Assembly: GCF_001598695.1 (NCBI RefSeq)
Contig: NZ_BCZK01000001.1
Span: forward strand, 434,001-498,000
DNA length: 64,000 nucleotides
Reading direction: 5' to 3'
Source of the DNA: Klebsiella oxytoca NBRC 105695
Lineage (GTDB): Bacteria > Pseudomonadota > Gammaproteobacteria > Enterobacterales > Enterobacteriaceae
A program made the translations under genes and the position numbers. Positions 1 through 9,415 of the stretch are shown here, piece by piece (position 1 is the first letter of the stretch; every line of letters begins with the position of its first letter). The notes beneath the pieces were generated by a model. That model was not told the DNA's origin and searched no databases. It worked only from the letters and a program-made list of their open reading frames with translations.

Positions 1-1204
1 CGTTTGGATCCGCGCCAGCAACGACTCGAAAAATATCTACAAACAAGAAGCGGAAAAATTTGAAGAATCAACCGGTATCAAAATCGCGTATTTCAACGCC
101 ACTACCGACTTTGAACAGCGGCTGGCGCGCGCCACGGCGGGCAACGCCTTACCCGATCTGATTTTTAACGATGCGGCTTCGCTGGGGCAGTTTATCCAGC
201 TGGGTATTGCCGAAGAAATTGACCCGCAAGCGATCGCCGGCGGCGACCAGCTATTCCCGACGGCCTGGAAAAGTACCCGCTATATCGACGGCAAATACTA
301 CGGCGTACCGACTTCAGCGCAAACCTTCGCGCTGTTCGTACGCAAAGACTGGCGTGAAAAACTGGGGCTGCCGCAGCCTAAGAGCTGGGATGATATCCAG
401 ACCCTGGCGAAAGCCTTCACTACCCAGGATCCCGACGGCAACGGCAAAAATGATACCTACGGCTTTATCGTTCCCGCCTCCACGACACGCGGCTACGCCA
501 GCTGGTTTATGAGCAGCTTTATCTGGCAGGCTGGCGGTGATTTCGTTAAAGAAGAGAGCGGAAAGTTCAGCGCCTCGCTCAATACGCCGGAAGTGGCTCA
601 GGCGATGACCTTTATACGCACCATGATGTGCGAAAAAGTCACCCAGCCGGGGGCGATTAACGCCACCACCGCCGACGTTATTCCATCCTTCCGCTCAGGG
701 CAAAGCGGCATGTTCTTTAGCGGCCCGTACCATATCGCGCTGTTCGATAAAGATCCCGGTAAAGACAATTTTGAAGTGGTTCCGGTGGTGGGGCCAAAAG
801 GCGAAGCGACTCTCGCGGAGGGCACCACGGTCTTTATGATGAAGAGCAGTAAACAGAAAGAGGCGGCGCGTAAATTTATCGAATTCATGATCTCGCCGGA
901 AGGCCAGGAGATCGGCATGGGTAAAGGCAGCCAGCATATACCGGTGGTGCGCCTGCCGGTGAATAAGAACGTCGACGTCAAAGCCGTTTATCAGGACGCG
1001 CGCTGGGAAACTTTCGCCAGACTTTACAATGAACAGGGACGCTACGTGCCGCAAATTCCTAACTGGACGCCGGTACGTCAGGTGGCCGCCGACGGTTTTA
1101 ACCGGATTTTTGCCGACTGCAGCAGCGATATCGCCGGCGAGCTGAAAACTATCGACGGCAAGGTGAACGCTGAGCTGAAAAAACAAAACGTGCTGGCTAA
1201 CTGA
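1..1204 (+). CDS. ABC transporter extracellular solute-binding protein, family 1 (5' partial)
   Basis: Periplasmic binding protein of a carbohydrate ABC importer of the CUT1 type (MalE/UgpB-like). The reading frame is open from base 2, where it reads VWIRASNDSKNIYKQEAEKF, to the TGA at 1202-1204, so about 400 residues are visible. The signal peptide and start lie outside the window. Family-1 hallmarks seen are the early NDSKNIYKQEAEKFEE segment, the PDLIFNDAASLGQF stretch, the GKYYGVPTS lobe motif and a C-terminal AARKFIEFMISPEGQ helix. It is followed after 11 bases by two permeases, an ATPase and a lyase-family protein, so its ligand is probably an oligosaccharide, perhaps an oligouronide. 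The ligand is inferred from the neighbour, not from binding residues. Confidence 0.9.
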   Translation, partial: VWIRASNDSKNIYKQEAEKFEESTGIKIAYFNATTDFEQRLARATAGNALPDLIFNDAASLGQFIQLGIAEEIDPQAIAGGDQLFPTAWKSTRYIDGKYYGVPTSAQTFALFVRKDWREKLGLPQPKSWDDIQTLAKAFTTQDPDGNGKNDTYGFIVPASTTRGYASWFMSSFIWQAGGDFVKEESGKFSASLNTPEVAQAMTFIRTMMCEKVTQPGAINATTADVIPSFRSGQSGMFFSGPYHIALFDKDPGKDNFEVVPVVGPKGEATLAEGTTVFMMKSSKQKEAARKFIEFMISPEGQEIGMGKGSQHIPVVRLPVNKNVDVKAVYQDARWETFARLYNEQGRYVPQIPNWTPVRQVAADGFNRIFADCSSDIAGELKTIDGKVNAELKKQNVLAN

Positions 1205-1215
1205 GGACACAAGTG

Positions 1216-2157
1216 ATGACGCTGCATGAGACGAAGTCCTCGCCGATAAAGCAGGCCGCTTCGCCTGACTCAACCGGATGGCTGAGTGCAAAGCGTAAGC
1301 GGGCGCTGATCCCGTGGCTGTTTTTGGCGCCTGCGCTGATTATTTTCAGCTGGTTTAAGTTTATCCCCATGATTCAGGGTCTGGTGATGAGCTTTTACAA
1401 GGTCAACTTTAATCAGCCGAACGAGTGGGTAGGACTCGATAACTTCACCCGCGCTTTTGCCGACGCAGAGTTGCACGCGGCGGTGGTGAACACTTTGCTG
1501 TACGTGGTGGTAACGATGTTCGCCGCGGCTATCCTGGCCTTCTTCCTCGCCATGCTGCTGGAAGGCCCGGCGCGCCATCTGCGCTTTATTCGAACCGCCA
1601 TCTTTTTACCCGCGGTCACCAGCGCGGCAATCGTCGCCGAAATGTGGCGCATTTTGTTCAACCCGACGCCCAATGGTGTGGTTAACCACATCCTCAGCTG
1701 GTTTGGCGTCGCCGATCAGGGCTTCCTTGCCAGCTCCGATCAGGCGCTGGGGGTCATCATGCTGCTGCATATCTGGAAAGCGGTGCCCTACAACATGGTG
1801 ATTTTTATTGCCGGTCTGGCGGGAATCAGCCGCGATTTATACGATGCGGCGAACGTCGACGGCGCCAGCTGGTGGAATCGTCTGCGCTACGTCACGCTGC
1901 CCGGCATGATCCCGGCGCTCTCGGTGGTGCTGATGCTCTCCTTTATCCGCGGTTTCCGCGTGTTCGCCGAGGTGTACGCCACCACCGGCGGAGGGCCGTC
2001 TAACGCCACGGAAATGGTGATGACCCATATCTACAAACTGGGTTTTGAGCAGTTTGACTATGGCTACGCCTCGGCGGTGTCGTTTCTGCTGTTCACCTTT
2101 ACGGTTGTATTAACCCTCTGTCATCTGACGCTGAAAAAACGTATCGCACGTTACTAA
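1216..2157 (+). CDS. Carbohydrate ABC transporter permease (MalF/UgpA-like)
   Basis: Inner-membrane permease of a CUT1 sugar importer, about 313 residues. After a charged cytosolic N terminus (KRKRALIPW) there are about six hydrophobic segments. The binding-protein-dependent transport EAA loop is visible near residue 210 as DAANVDGASWWNRLRYVTLPG, the contact point for the ATPase. A GTG at 1213 directly precedes the ATG at 1216. The Shine-Dalgarno GAGGA at 1203-1207 is eight bases from the ATG, so the ATG is preferred. It is the second gene of the operon; the next permease begins 9 bases downstream. Confidence 0.92.
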   Translation: MTLHETKSSPIKQAASPDSTGWLSAKRKRALIPWLFLAPALIIFSWFKFIPMIQGLVMSFYKVNFNQPNEWVGLDNFTRAFADAELHAAVVNTLLYVVVTMFAAAILAFFLAMLLEGPARHLRFIRTAIFLPAVTSAAIVAEMWRILFNPTPNGVVNHILSWFGVADQGFLASSDQALGVIMLLHIWKAVPYNMVIFIAGLAGISRDLYDAANVDGASWWNRLRYVTLPGMIPALSVVLMLSFIRGFRVFAEVYATTGGGPSNATEMVMTHIYKLGFEQFDYGYASAVSFLLFTFTVVLTLCHLTLKKRIARY

Positions 2158-2166
2158 GGAGCCGCG

Positions 2167-3006
2167 ATGTTAAGTAAACGTTGGGATACAGCAGGGCGCT
2201 GGTGCATTTACGCGCTGCTGCTGATTGTCTTCGTCGGGCCGTTCTGGGGCATCGTGGCCACGGCCTTCAGCGGTGCGCCGGTGAAGCCGGGCGAGCTGCT
2301 GGCCTGGCCGAATCAGTTCTCGCTGGAAAACTTCATCTTTGCGTGGATGGATATCGGCGTCTGGCAGTACCTGCTGAACTCTATCCTGGTGGTGTTCTTC
2401 GGCACCGTTCTACAGGTGTCGGTCAGCGCGCTGGCGGCGTATGCCCTGGCGCGGAAAAAGTTTCGCGGCGTGGCGCTGGTGAGCCTGGTGATTTTGTCCA
2501 CCATGATGCTGCCGGAAGAGGTCATCGCCATTCCGCTGTACATGATTATTAACTGGCGACTGCCGCTGATCGATGCCTCGCTCTACAACAGCTACCTCGG
2601 GATGATTTTGCCGGTGGTTGGCTGGGCTTTCTCCATCTTTGTCCTGACCGAATTTATGTCGGCGATACCGAAAGAGCTGGAAGAGGCGGCGCGGATAGAT
2701 GGCGCCAACGAATGGCAGATTTTCTTCCATGTGATTCTGCCGCTGGTGAAACCGGCGCTCGGTACGGTAGTGACGTTCGGCTTCATTATGATTTGGGACC
2801 AGTACCTGCTGCCGCTGATTGTGGTTAACCAGGACAGCCTGAATACTATTCCGGTGATCCTCGGCACGCTGCGTACCGATGAGAGCATCACGCCGAACAT
2901 TTTTATCGCTATTACGCTGCTGGCGATGCTCCCCAGCATCATCGTCTATCTGGGTCTGCAAAAACATTTCAACCGCGGGATTATGTCCGGCGCAGTCAAA
3001 GGATAA
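2167..3006 (+). CDS. Carbohydrate ABC transporter permease (MalG/UgpE-like)
   Basis: Second inner-membrane permease of the importer, 279 residues. Hydrophobic segments cover most of the length. The EAA motif appears as LEEAARIDGANEWQIFFHVI near residue 175, followed by LPLVKPALGTV. An AAGGAG ribosome site sits just before the ATG at 2167. It pairs with the upstream MalF-like permease to form the usual heterodimeric channel. Substrate cannot be read from the sequence. Confidence 0.93.
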   Translation: MLSKRWDTAGRWCIYALLLIVFVGPFWGIVATAFSGAPVKPGELLAWPNQFSLENFIFAWMDIGVWQYLLNSILVVFFGTVLQVSVSALAAYALARKKFRGVALVSLVILSTMMLPEEVIAIPLYMIINWRLPLIDASLYNSYLGMILPVVGWAFSIFVLTEFMSAIPKELEEAARIDGANEWQIFFHVILPLVKPALGTVVTFGFIMIWDQYLLPLIVVNQDSLNTIPVILGTLRTDESITPNIFIAITLLAMLPSIIVYLGLQKHFNRGIMSGAVKG

Positions 3007-3016
3007 GGAGTGACCA

Positions 3017-4111
3017 ATGGGATCTGTTGTACTGAATAGCGTGCGTAAATCGTATGGTGATGCGCACGTCATTAAAGACGTGTCGCTGACTATCCCGGAC
3101 GGTGAATTCTGCGTTCTCGTTGGCCCCAGCGGCTGTGGGAAATCAACCCTGCTGCGCATGATCGCCGGCCTGGAGGAGATCTCTGGCGGCGAGGTGCATA
3201 TTAACGAGCGCAACGTTACCGAGGTAGAACCGAAGCTGCGCGATATTGCGATGGTGTTTCAGAGCTATGCGCTCTACCCGCAGATGACGGTGCGTGAAAA
3301 TATGGGTTTTGCCCTGAAGATGGCGCGCCTGCCGAAAGCGGAGATTAATCAGAAGGTTAATGAAGCCGCTGCGCTGCTGGGGCTCGAACCGCTACTGGAG
3401 CGCTTGCCGAAGGATCTCTCGGGCGGCCAGCGCCAGCGGGTGGCGATGGGGCGGGCGATCGTGCGTAAGCCGCAGGTGTTTTTGTTTGACGAACCGCTCT
3501 CCAACCTCGACGCCAAGCTGCGAACCCAGGTGCGCGGCGAAATTCGCGAGCTGCATCGCCGGCTGAAAACCACCTCGGTGTACGTCACCCACGATCAGAT
3601 TGAAGCCATGACCATGGGGCAGATGATCGTGGTGCTGCGCGATGGGCGCATTGAGCAGGCGGGGACGCCGCTGGAGTTGTACGACCGGCCGGCGAATCTG
3701 TTCGTCGCTGGTTTTATCGGTTCGCCGGAGATTAACCAGCTGTCGGGCGTCGTGGTTTTGAACGGCAGCGCCACCAGCCTGCGTCTGAAAGATGGCTCGC
3801 TGCTGGCTTTGCCCGCTGGCCTTCAGGTAGCCGACGGTCAGCAGGTGGTGTACGCCATTCGCCCTGAGCAGGTCAACGTCGTCCACGAAGCGCGCGACGA
3901 TGCGCTGGCGGCGAAGGTGACGGCGGTGGAGAATACCGGCTCGGATATGCAGCTGTTTTGCGATACCGGCGGCGGAGCGTTTACCTCGGTGTTCAAACAG
4001 CGTCTGGCTGTAAAAGAGGGCGATAAGATCTGGCTGCAGCCGAAGCTCTCCGGCGTGCACCTGTTCGATGGACAAAGCGGCCAGCGCATAGCGTGCCGGG
4101 AGGAAAACTAA
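3017..4111 (+). CDS. ABC transporter ATP-binding protein (UgpC/MalK family)
   Basis: Cytosolic ATPase that energises the importer, 364 residues. The Walker A motif GPSGCGKST lies near residues 37-45, with the Q-loop region VFQSYALYPQMTV, the ABC signature LSGGQRQRVAMGRA, Walker B VFLFDEPLSNLDAKLR and the switch histidine in VYVTHDQ, all in order. The C-terminal third, from about residue 235, is the TOBE/OB-fold regulatory domain typical of MalK/UgpC rather than of amino-acid ATPases. AAGGAG precedes the ATG at 3017. The gene follows the second permease by 10 bases. Confidence 0.95.
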   Translation: MGSVVLNSVRKSYGDAHVIKDVSLTIPDGEFCVLVGPSGCGKSTLLRMIAGLEEISGGEVHINERNVTEVEPKLRDIAMVFQSYALYPQMTVRENMGFALKMARLPKAEINQKVNEAAALLGLEPLLERLPKDLSGGQRQRVAMGRAIVRKPQVFLFDEPLSNLDAKLRTQVRGEIRELHRRLKTTSVYVTHDQIEAMTMGQMIVVLRDGRIEQAGTPLELYDRPANLFVAGFIGSPEINQLSGVVVLNGSATSLRLKDGSLLALPAGLQVADGQQVVYAIRPEQVNVVHEARDDALAAKVTAVENTGSDMQLFCDTGGGAFTSVFKQRLAVKEGDKIWLQPKLSGVHLFDGQSGQRIACREEN

Positions 4112-4118
4112 GGTGGCG

Positions 4119-5261
4119 ATGAAGCTGTACACCCTTGACGAAACCTGCCTGGAAAACGCCCGGGCGGGCTTAAAGCAGCCGTTCTCGCCGCTGCAGCTGG
4201 CGTTAAGCAAGCTGGTGTCAGAGGCCGACATCCTGCGTCGAGAGGCGCCGGAAAGCGTGGTGCATAAAAAGCTGCGCCCGGCCAGCGGCGACGCGCACGA
4301 TTACTACAGTCTGGGCACCTACTGGTGGCCGAATCCGCGGCGGCCCAACGGGCTGCCCTATATTCGTCGCGACGGGCATATCAATCCGCAATGTGAAAAC
4401 AACGATACGGACACCTCGCGCATTATCCGCATGTGCGAACGGTGCCTGACCCTGGGGCTGGCATGGTACTTTACCGGCCAGCGCCAGTATGCGCAGGCCG
4501 CGGCTACGCAAATACGCTGCTGGTTCCTGGATGCTGACACGCGGATGAATCCGCATCTGAACTACGGCCAGGCGATCCCGGGGATTGTATCCGGTCGCGG
4601 CACCGGGCTTATCGATACTCGCTTAATGTGGATGGTGGTGGATACCATCGGCCTGATCAACACGGCGAGCGTGCTTGATACCGATGATATTATCGGCCTG
4701 CACCAGTGGTTCCGCGACTTTAACCACTGGATGTACTACAGCGAAATCGGCCACTCAGAGTACGTCTGGCACAATAACCACGGCACCTGGTACGACGCCC
4801 AGCGGACGGTTAACGCGTTATTCTATGGCGATAAAGGGCTGGCGGCGCGGATCATTGAGCAGGGAATTACCCAGCGTATGGCGGCGCAGATTGACCAGGA
4901 TGGCCGACAAACGATGGAGCTGGAACGCACCATCCCGTTCCACTATTCGCTATTTAACCTGGAGGCGCATCTGCTGCTCAACCGCTACGCCGAACATGTT
5001 GAGTTCGATCGCTGGAACACCATCCGCGACGGGCGAGGGGTGAAGCAGGGCATCGACTATCTGGTGCCGTTTATTCGCGAGCCGGAGCTCTGGCCGTACA
5101 GCGATCTGCAGGGGATCGTGTGGGATAGCGCGCTGCGCGTACTGCTGCAGTCAGTGCGGGGTTATGCAAAGCAGTCTGCCAGCTATCGTGATGCGCTGAA
5201 GTGTGTGCCCCAGGAGACCTTACAGTTAAAGGAGCAACTGATGTGGTGTCCGGGCGGATAG
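4119..5261 (+). CDS. Alginate-lyase-family protein, predicted cytosolic
   Basis: About 380 residues, resembling the alginate lyase (PL5-like) all-alpha superfamily: DYYSLGTYWWPNP near residue 68, a helical toroid pattern, and the signature VWHNNHGTWYDAQ near residue 222 where family enzymes carry the Asn-His-Tyr catalytic set. No signal peptide is present, unlike periplasmic AlgL, so it probably acts on short uronic oligosaccharides brought in by the ABC importer encoded just upstream. Two starts are possible: GTG at 4113, or ATG at 4119 with AAGG five bases upstream; the ATG is used here. It is the last gene of the operon. Substrate (alginate, pectate or another uronide) is unresolved. Confidence 0.75.
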   Translation: MKLYTLDETCLENARAGLKQPFSPLQLALSKLVSEADILRREAPESVVHKKLRPASGDAHDYYSLGTYWWPNPRRPNGLPYIRRDGHINPQCENNDTDTSRIIRMCERCLTLGLAWYFTGQRQYAQAAATQIRCWFLDADTRMNPHLNYGQAIPGIVSGRGTGLIDTRLMWMVVDTIGLINTASVLDTDDIIGLHQWFRDFNHWMYYSEIGHSEYVWHNNHGTWYDAQRTVNALFYGDKGLAARIIEQGITQRMAAQIDQDGRQTMELERTIPFHYSLFNLEAHLLLNRYAEHVEFDRWNTIRDGRGVKQGIDYLVPFIREPELWPYSDLQGIVWDSALRVLLQSVRGYAKQSASYRDALKCVPQETLQLKEQLMWCPGG

Positions 5262-5315
5262 AACAATGCTTCTTGCCTCCCGACGGCGCTGTGCCTGGTC
5301 GGCCTGGCTGATATG

Positions 5316-5418
5316 TAGCCCGATAAGGCGTTTACGCCGCTATCCGGGGAATGCGCCGGATAGCGGCTTTGGCGCGGCTTCTTCCCGGGCGGCGCTACGC
5401 TTGCCCGGGCTACGGGGC
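5316..5418. repeat. REP/BIME-type palindromic repeat cluster
   Basis: The 167-base gap between the lyase-family gene and yoaB holds GC-rich inverted motifs: a GATAAGGCG...CGCCGCTATCCGG element, then GCGCCGGATAGCGGC, then CGGGCGGCGCTACGCTTGCCCGGG. These resemble enterobacterial REP units in alternating orientation. The cluster lies between two convergent genes, the usual place for such elements. It may also stabilise or end the transcripts. Confidence 0.7.
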
Positions 5419-5428
5419 CTCGGCTGTC

Positions 5429-5773
5429 TTACACTGCGGCGATGATTTTAATCTCGACTTTATACTTCGGATTCATCAGTTTCGCCTGTACGGTACAGCG
5501 TACCGGCGCATGACCGGCGACGACCCATGCATCCCAGGCCTGATTCATCGCCGCAAAGTCTGCACCGTCGGCGAGGAAAATAGTCGCATCAAGAATACGT
5601 GATTTGCTGCTGCCCTGTTTCTCCAGCACCGCATCGATCTGCGCCAGCGTATCAGCGGTTTGCGCGCAGGCATCGGCATCGAGGTTGGACGGTACGCCGG
5701 TGTAGTACAGCGTCTGGTTATGAATCACCACATCAGACCAGCGGGCTTCGGCATCAATACGCGTAATGGTCAT
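5429..5773 (-). CDS. yoaB: RidA/YjgF-family protein YoaB
   Basis: A 114-residue RidA-superfamily protein, nearly identical to E. coli YoaB along its whole length (MTITRIDAEARWSD start, HAPVRCTVQAKLMNPKYKVE end). RidA proteins form trimers that hydrolyse reactive enamines and imines. The arginine in PVRCTV matches the substrate-binding Arg of the family. The frame is open upstream to 5800, but the ATG at 5773 has an AGAGGAAATAAAC leader and gives the family length. It is divergent from yoaA, as in E. coli. The true substrate of YoaB is not known to me. Confidence 0.93.
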   Translation of the reverse strand: MTITRIDAEARWSDVVIHNQTLYYTGVPSNLDADACAQTADTLAQIDAVLEKQGSSKSRILDATIFLADGADFAAMNQAWDAWVVAGHAPVRCTVQAKLMNPKYKVEIKIIAAV

Positions 5774-5905
5774 GTTTATTTCCTCTCTGTTCCGGTTCAT
5801 TAAGCTGCGGCAAGACTGCCATAATGTTTCATCTGCGTCACTACCTGCACTGGCGAAAACCCCTCCACCCTGACATAATCACTGTCCAAATAACCAGGGG
5901 GTAAT

Positions 5906-7816
5906 GTGATCGACGATTTTGCAGCAGACGGCCAGCTGGCCAGCGCGATTGCCGGATTTAAGCCGCGCGAGCCGCAGCGCCAGATGGCTTTCGCCGTCGC
6001 CAGTGCAATTGAAGAAACTCGTCCGCTGGTGGTGGAGGCGGGCACCGGGACCGGGAAAACCTACGCCTACCTGGCGCCTGCGCTACGCGCCAACAAGAAA
6101 GTCATTATTTCCACCGGCTCGAAAGCGTTACAGGATCAGCTCTACAGTCGGGATTTACCCACTGTCGCTAAAGCGCTGAACTTCACCGGTAAACTGGCCC
6201 TGCTGAAAGGGCGTTCGAACTACCTGTGCCTGGAGCGTCTGGAACAGCAGGCGCTCGCCGGTGGCGACCTGCCGGTGCAAACCCTCAGCGATGTCATTCT
6301 GCTGCGCTCGTGGTCTAACCAGACCGTCGATGGCGATATCAGCACCTGCGTTAGCGTGGCCGAAGATTCCCAGGCCTGGCCGCTGGTCACCAGTACCAAC
6401 GATAACTGCCTCGGCAGCGACTGCCCCTTATATAAAGACTGTTTTGTGGTGAAAGCGCGGAAAAAGGCGATGGATGCTGACGTGGTCGTCGTCAATCATC
6501 ATCTGTTCCTCGCCGATATGGTGGTCAAAGAGAGCGGCTTTGCCGAACTGATTCCGGAAGCGGAAGTGATGATCTTCGATGAAGCGCATCAGCTGCCGGA
6601 TATTGCCAGCCAGTACTTCGGCCAGTCGCTCTCCAGCCGCCAGCTGATGGACCTGGCGAAAGATATTACTATTGCTTATCGCACCGAACTTAAAGACACC
6701 CAGCAGCTGCAGAAGTGCGCCGACCGCCTGGCCCAGAGCACGCAGGATTTTCGTCTGCAGCTGGGGGAGCCCGGCTATCGCGGCAACCTGCGCGAGCTGC
6801 TGGCGGATAACAATATTCAGCGCTCGCTGCTGCTGCTTGATGATGCGCTCGAACTCTGTTACGACGTGGCAAAGCTGTCGCTGGGCCGCTCGGCGCTGCT
6901 CGATGCCGCTTTTGAGCGGGCCACCGTATACCGAGGCCGCCTGAAGCGGTTAAAAGAGACCAATCAGCCCGGCTTTAGCTACTGGTATGAGTGTACTTCC
7001 CGCAACTTCACCCTGGCGCTGACCCCGCTGACGGTGGCGGATAAGTTTAAAGAGGTGATGGCGCAAAAGTCCGGGAGCTGGATCTTCACCTCGGCGACGC
7101 TATCGGTCAATGACGATTTGCACCACTTTACCGATCGTCTGGGCATAGGCGACGCGCAAACGCTGCTGCTCCCTAGCCCCTTCGATTATGCCCACCAGGC
7201 GCTGCTGTGCGTGCCGCGCAATTTGCCGTTACCGAACCAGCCCGGCGCCGCGCGACATCTGGCGGCGATGCTCAAACCGCTGATTGAAGCCAACGACGGG
7301 CGCTGCTTTATGCTCTGCACTTCGCACGCCATGATGCGCGACCTGGCGGAACAGTTTCGCGCCACCATGACGCTGCCGGTTCTCCTGCAGGGAGAAACCA
7401 GCAAAGGCCAGCTTTTACAGCAATTCGTCAGCGCCGGAAATGCGCTGCTGGTGGCGACCAGTAGCTTCTGGGAAGGGGTGGACGTGCGCGGCGATGCGCT
7501 TTCTCTGGTGATTATCGACAAGCTGCCGTTCACCTCGCCGGACGATCCGCTGCTGAAAGCGCGGATGGAGGATTGTCGCCTGCGCGGCGGCGATCCTTTT
7601 GATGAGGTCCAGCTACCGGACGCCGTCATCACCCTCAAACAGGGCGTGGGGCGTCTGATTCGCGACATCGACGATCGCGGGGTCCTGGTTATCTGCGACA
7701 ACCGTTTGGTTATGCGCCCCTATGGCGCCGTCTTCCTCGCGAGCCTTCCGCCTGCGCCGCGCACGCGCGATATCCGTCGGGCGGTGCGTTTTCTTGCGGT
7801 GCCGTCGGCGAGGTAA
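5906..7816 (+). CDS. yoaA: ATP-dependent DNA helicase YoaA (DinG/XPD family)
   Basis: 636-residue superfamily 2 helicase. Walker A AGTGTGKT is at residues 45-52, the DEAH box in [11 protein letters not shown] near 225, the helicase VI region GVGRLIRD near 575, and iron-sulfur-type cysteines cluster in [12 protein letters not shown] near 170. In E. coli YoaA works with the polymerase III chi subunit HolC in repair of replication blocks. The start is GTG at 5906, preceded by AGGGGGTAAT; it gives a protein collinear with E. coli YoaA. tsaB follows after 67 bases. Confidence 0.96.
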   Translation: MIDDFAADGQLASAIAGFKPREPQRQMAFAVASAIEETRPLVVEAGTGTGKTYAYLAPALRANKKVIISTGSKALQDQLYSRDLPTVAKALNFTGKLALLKGRSNYLCLERLEQQALAGGDLPVQTLSDVILLRSWSNQTVDGDISTCVSVAEDSQAWPLVTSTNDNCLGSDCPLYKDCFVVKARKKAMDADVVVVNHHLFLADMVVKESGFAELIPEAEVMIFDEAHQLPDIASQYFGQSLSSRQLMDLAKDITIAYRTELKDTQQLQKCADRLAQSTQDFRLQLGEPGYRGNLRELLADNNIQRSLLLLDDALELCYDVAKLSLGRSALLDAAFERATVYRGRLKRLKETNQPGFSYWYECTSRNFTLALTPLTVADKFKEVMAQKSGSWIFTSATLSVNDDLHHFTDRLGIGDAQTLLLPSPFDYAHQALLCVPRNLPLPNQPGAARHLAAMLKPLIEANDGRCFMLCTSHAMMRDLAEQFRATMTLPVLLQGETSKGQLLQQFVSAGNALLVATSSFWEGVDVRGDALSLVIIDKLPFTSPDDPLLKARMEDCRLRGGDPFDEVQLPDAVITLKQGVGRLIRDIDDRGVLVICDNRLVMRPYGAVFLASLPPAPRTRDIRRAVRFLAVPSAR

Positions 7817-7883
7817 TCCGGCGCAAAATGTGGTAAGCTGCGCGCCATTTTGTCAATCTGCTAGAGCGAGAGCGCGACAACCC

Positions 7884-8579
7884 ATGCGAATTTTAGCTAT
7901 CGATACCGCCACGGAGGCCTGCTCCGCGGCGCTGTGGAATGATGGCACCCTCAGTGCTCATTTTGAAATCTGCCCCCGCGAACATACCCAACGTATCCTG
8001 CCTCTGGTGCAGGATGTCCTCAATGAAAGCGGCACGCTATTAACCGAGCTTGACGCGCTGGCCTTTGGCCGTGGGCCGGGCAGCTTCACCGGCGTGCGCA
8101 TTGGTATCGGAATTGCACAGGGCCTGGCGCTGGGGGCCGAGCTGCCGATGATCGGCGTGTCCACGCTGGCAACCATGGCGCAGGGCGCATGGCGAAAAAC
8201 CGGCGCCACCCGCGTGCTGGCCGCCATCGACGCCAGAATGGGCGAAGTTTACTGGGCGGAATATCAGTGCGATGAACAGGGCATCTGGCACGGCGAAGAG
8301 AGTGAAGCGGTGCTGAAGCCGGAAGCGGTTCGCGAGCGTCTGCAGCAGCTGGAGGGGGAGTGGGCTACCGTCGGCACCGGCTGGCAGGCGTGGCCGGATA
8401 TGGCTACCGGCTGCGGCTTAACGCTCGCCGACGGCGAAATTGAGCTTCCTGACGCGCAGGATATGCTGCCGCTGGCTTGCCATCTGTTTACGGTGGGAAA
8501 AACCGTGGCCGTTGAACACGCTGAACCAGTTTATTTACGCAATGAAGTGGCGTGGAAGAAACTTCCTGGCCGCGAGTGA
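7884..8579 (+). CDS. tsaB: tRNA threonylcarbamoyladenosine biosynthesis protein TsaB
   Basis: 231 residues, an ASKHA-fold pseudo-enzyme that scaffolds the TsaB-TsaD-TsaE complex making t6A37 of ANN-decoding tRNAs. It begins [18 protein letters not shown] and carries the conserved [13 protein letters not shown] segment near residue 60. The open frame extends upstream to 7722, but that stretch overlaps the yoaA end in another frame and is Arg-rich, so ATG 7884 is the start. The yoaA-tsaB-yeaY order is the same as in E. coli. Confidence 0.96.
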   Translation: MRILAIDTATEACSAALWNDGTLSAHFEICPREHTQRILPLVQDVLNESGTLLTELDALAFGRGPGSFTGVRIGIGIAQGLALGAELPMIGVSTLATMAQGAWRKTGATRVLAAIDARMGEVYWAEYQCDEQGIWHGEESEAVLKPEAVRERLQQLEGEWATVGTGWQAWPDMATGCGLTLADGEIELPDAQDMLPLACHLFTVGKTVAVEHAEPVYLRNEVAWKKLPGRE

Positions 8580-8622
8580 ATCTCAGTAACTATATGTCTG
8601 AGAAGAAGGAAGGAGTCGCGTC

Positions 8623-9207
8623 ATGGCGGGTCAAAAAACGGTAGTCCGTTGGTTAGTCGCGGCAGCAGTGGTTGCTGCGCTGAGCGGGTGCGCTTCGGTA
8701 CCGGATGCCATTAAGGGCACCACCCCGACGCCGCAGCAGGATTTAGTTCGCGTGATGAACGCGCCGCAGCTGTATGTCGGTCAGGAAGCGCGCTTTGGCG
8801 GGAAGGTCGTCAGCGTGCAGAATCAGCAGGGTAAAACCCGCCTGGAAATTGCCACCGTTCAGCTTGACGGCGCCGCGCGTCCGGAGCTGGGCGAGCCGTC
8901 GCGAGGTCGTATCTTTGCCGACGTAAACGGTTTTATCGACCCGGTGGATTTTCGCGGGCAGCTGGTCACCGTGGTTGGCCCGATCGTCGGCGTCGTCGAC
9001 GGTAAAGTCGGCAATACGCCGTATAAATTCATGCTGATGAACGCTACGGGCTACAAGCGCTGGAACGTTGTCCAGCAGGTGGTCATGCCGCCGCAGCCGA
9101 TGATGGACCCGTGGATGTTCGGCCCGCGCCCGTGGGGCTACGGATACGGCGGCTGGGGCTGGTATAATCCCGGTCCTGCCGAAGTCAGAAACGTTGTAAC
9201 TGAATGA
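8623..9207 (+). CDS. yeaY: Slp-family outer-membrane lipoprotein YeaY
   Basis: 194-residue lipoprotein. A signal peptide ([17 protein letters not shown]) ends in lipobox LSGC with the lipidated Cys at residue 23, followed by Ala, so outer-membrane sorting is expected. The middle has the Slp fold pattern ([21 protein letters not shown], then [14 protein letters not shown]). The C-terminal tail is rich in Pro, Gly, Trp and Tyr. AAGGAAGGAG precedes the ATG. Its function is unknown; E. coli yeaY is associated with the envelope-stress regulon. Confidence 0.92.
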   Translation: MAGQKTVVRWLVAAAVVAALSGCASVPDAIKGTTPTPQQDLVRVMNAPQLYVGQEARFGGKVVSVQNQQGKTRLEIATVQLDGAARPELGEPSRGRIFADVNGFIDPVDFRGQLVTVVGPIVGVVDGKVGNTPYKFMLMNATGYKRWNVVQQVVMPPQPMMDPWMFGPRPWGYGYGGWGWYNPGPAEVRNVVTE

Positions 9208-9229
9208 TTTTGTAGTTTTTGTAAGTTCA

Positions 9230-9264
9230 AAGAAACAGCGGCTGGTCCGCTGTTTCTTCGTTTT
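9230..9264 (+). terminator. Rho-independent terminator after yeaY
   Basis: A 12-bp perfect stem, AAGAAACAGCGG / CCGCTGTTTCTT, with a 5-base loop followed by CGTTTTC, lies 22 bases past the yeaY stop. Confidence 0.85.
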
Positions 9265-9325
9265 CAGTCAAATAAGAAAAATAAATAGTGACGCGCTTCG
9301 CAACCTGTAAAACGCCTAATTAATA

Positions 9326-9350
9326 AACTGGTACGCTGAGTTAATATAAT
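9326..9350 (+). promoter_or_regulatory. fadD promoter with FadR operator
   Basis: AACTGGTACGCTGAGTT at 9326-9342 matches the E. coli fadD O1 FadR site AGCTGGTATGATGAGTT at 12 of 17 positions, including CTGGTA and TGAGTT. A perfect -10 TATAAT follows at 9345-9350. The operator therefore lies in the -35/-10 spacer, so bound FadR would block polymerase, and long-chain acyl-CoA would relieve this. Confidence 0.8.
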
Positions 9351-9415
9351 GTTAACAAAATGTTTGTTGATCAGGGGTTGTGATGACGACGAATAACTAT
9401 TTCAGAGGTGATGCA

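Noticed and set aside
5351-5602. 83-codon plus-strand ORF spanning the REP cluster and the end of yoaB
   Set aside because: It reads through repeat DNA and antisense to yoaB, with no ribosome site or domain.
7722-7883. Upstream extension of the tsaB reading frame
   Set aside because: The extra stretch is Arg-rich out-of-frame yoaA sequence; the ATG at 7884 gives the exact TsaB N terminus.
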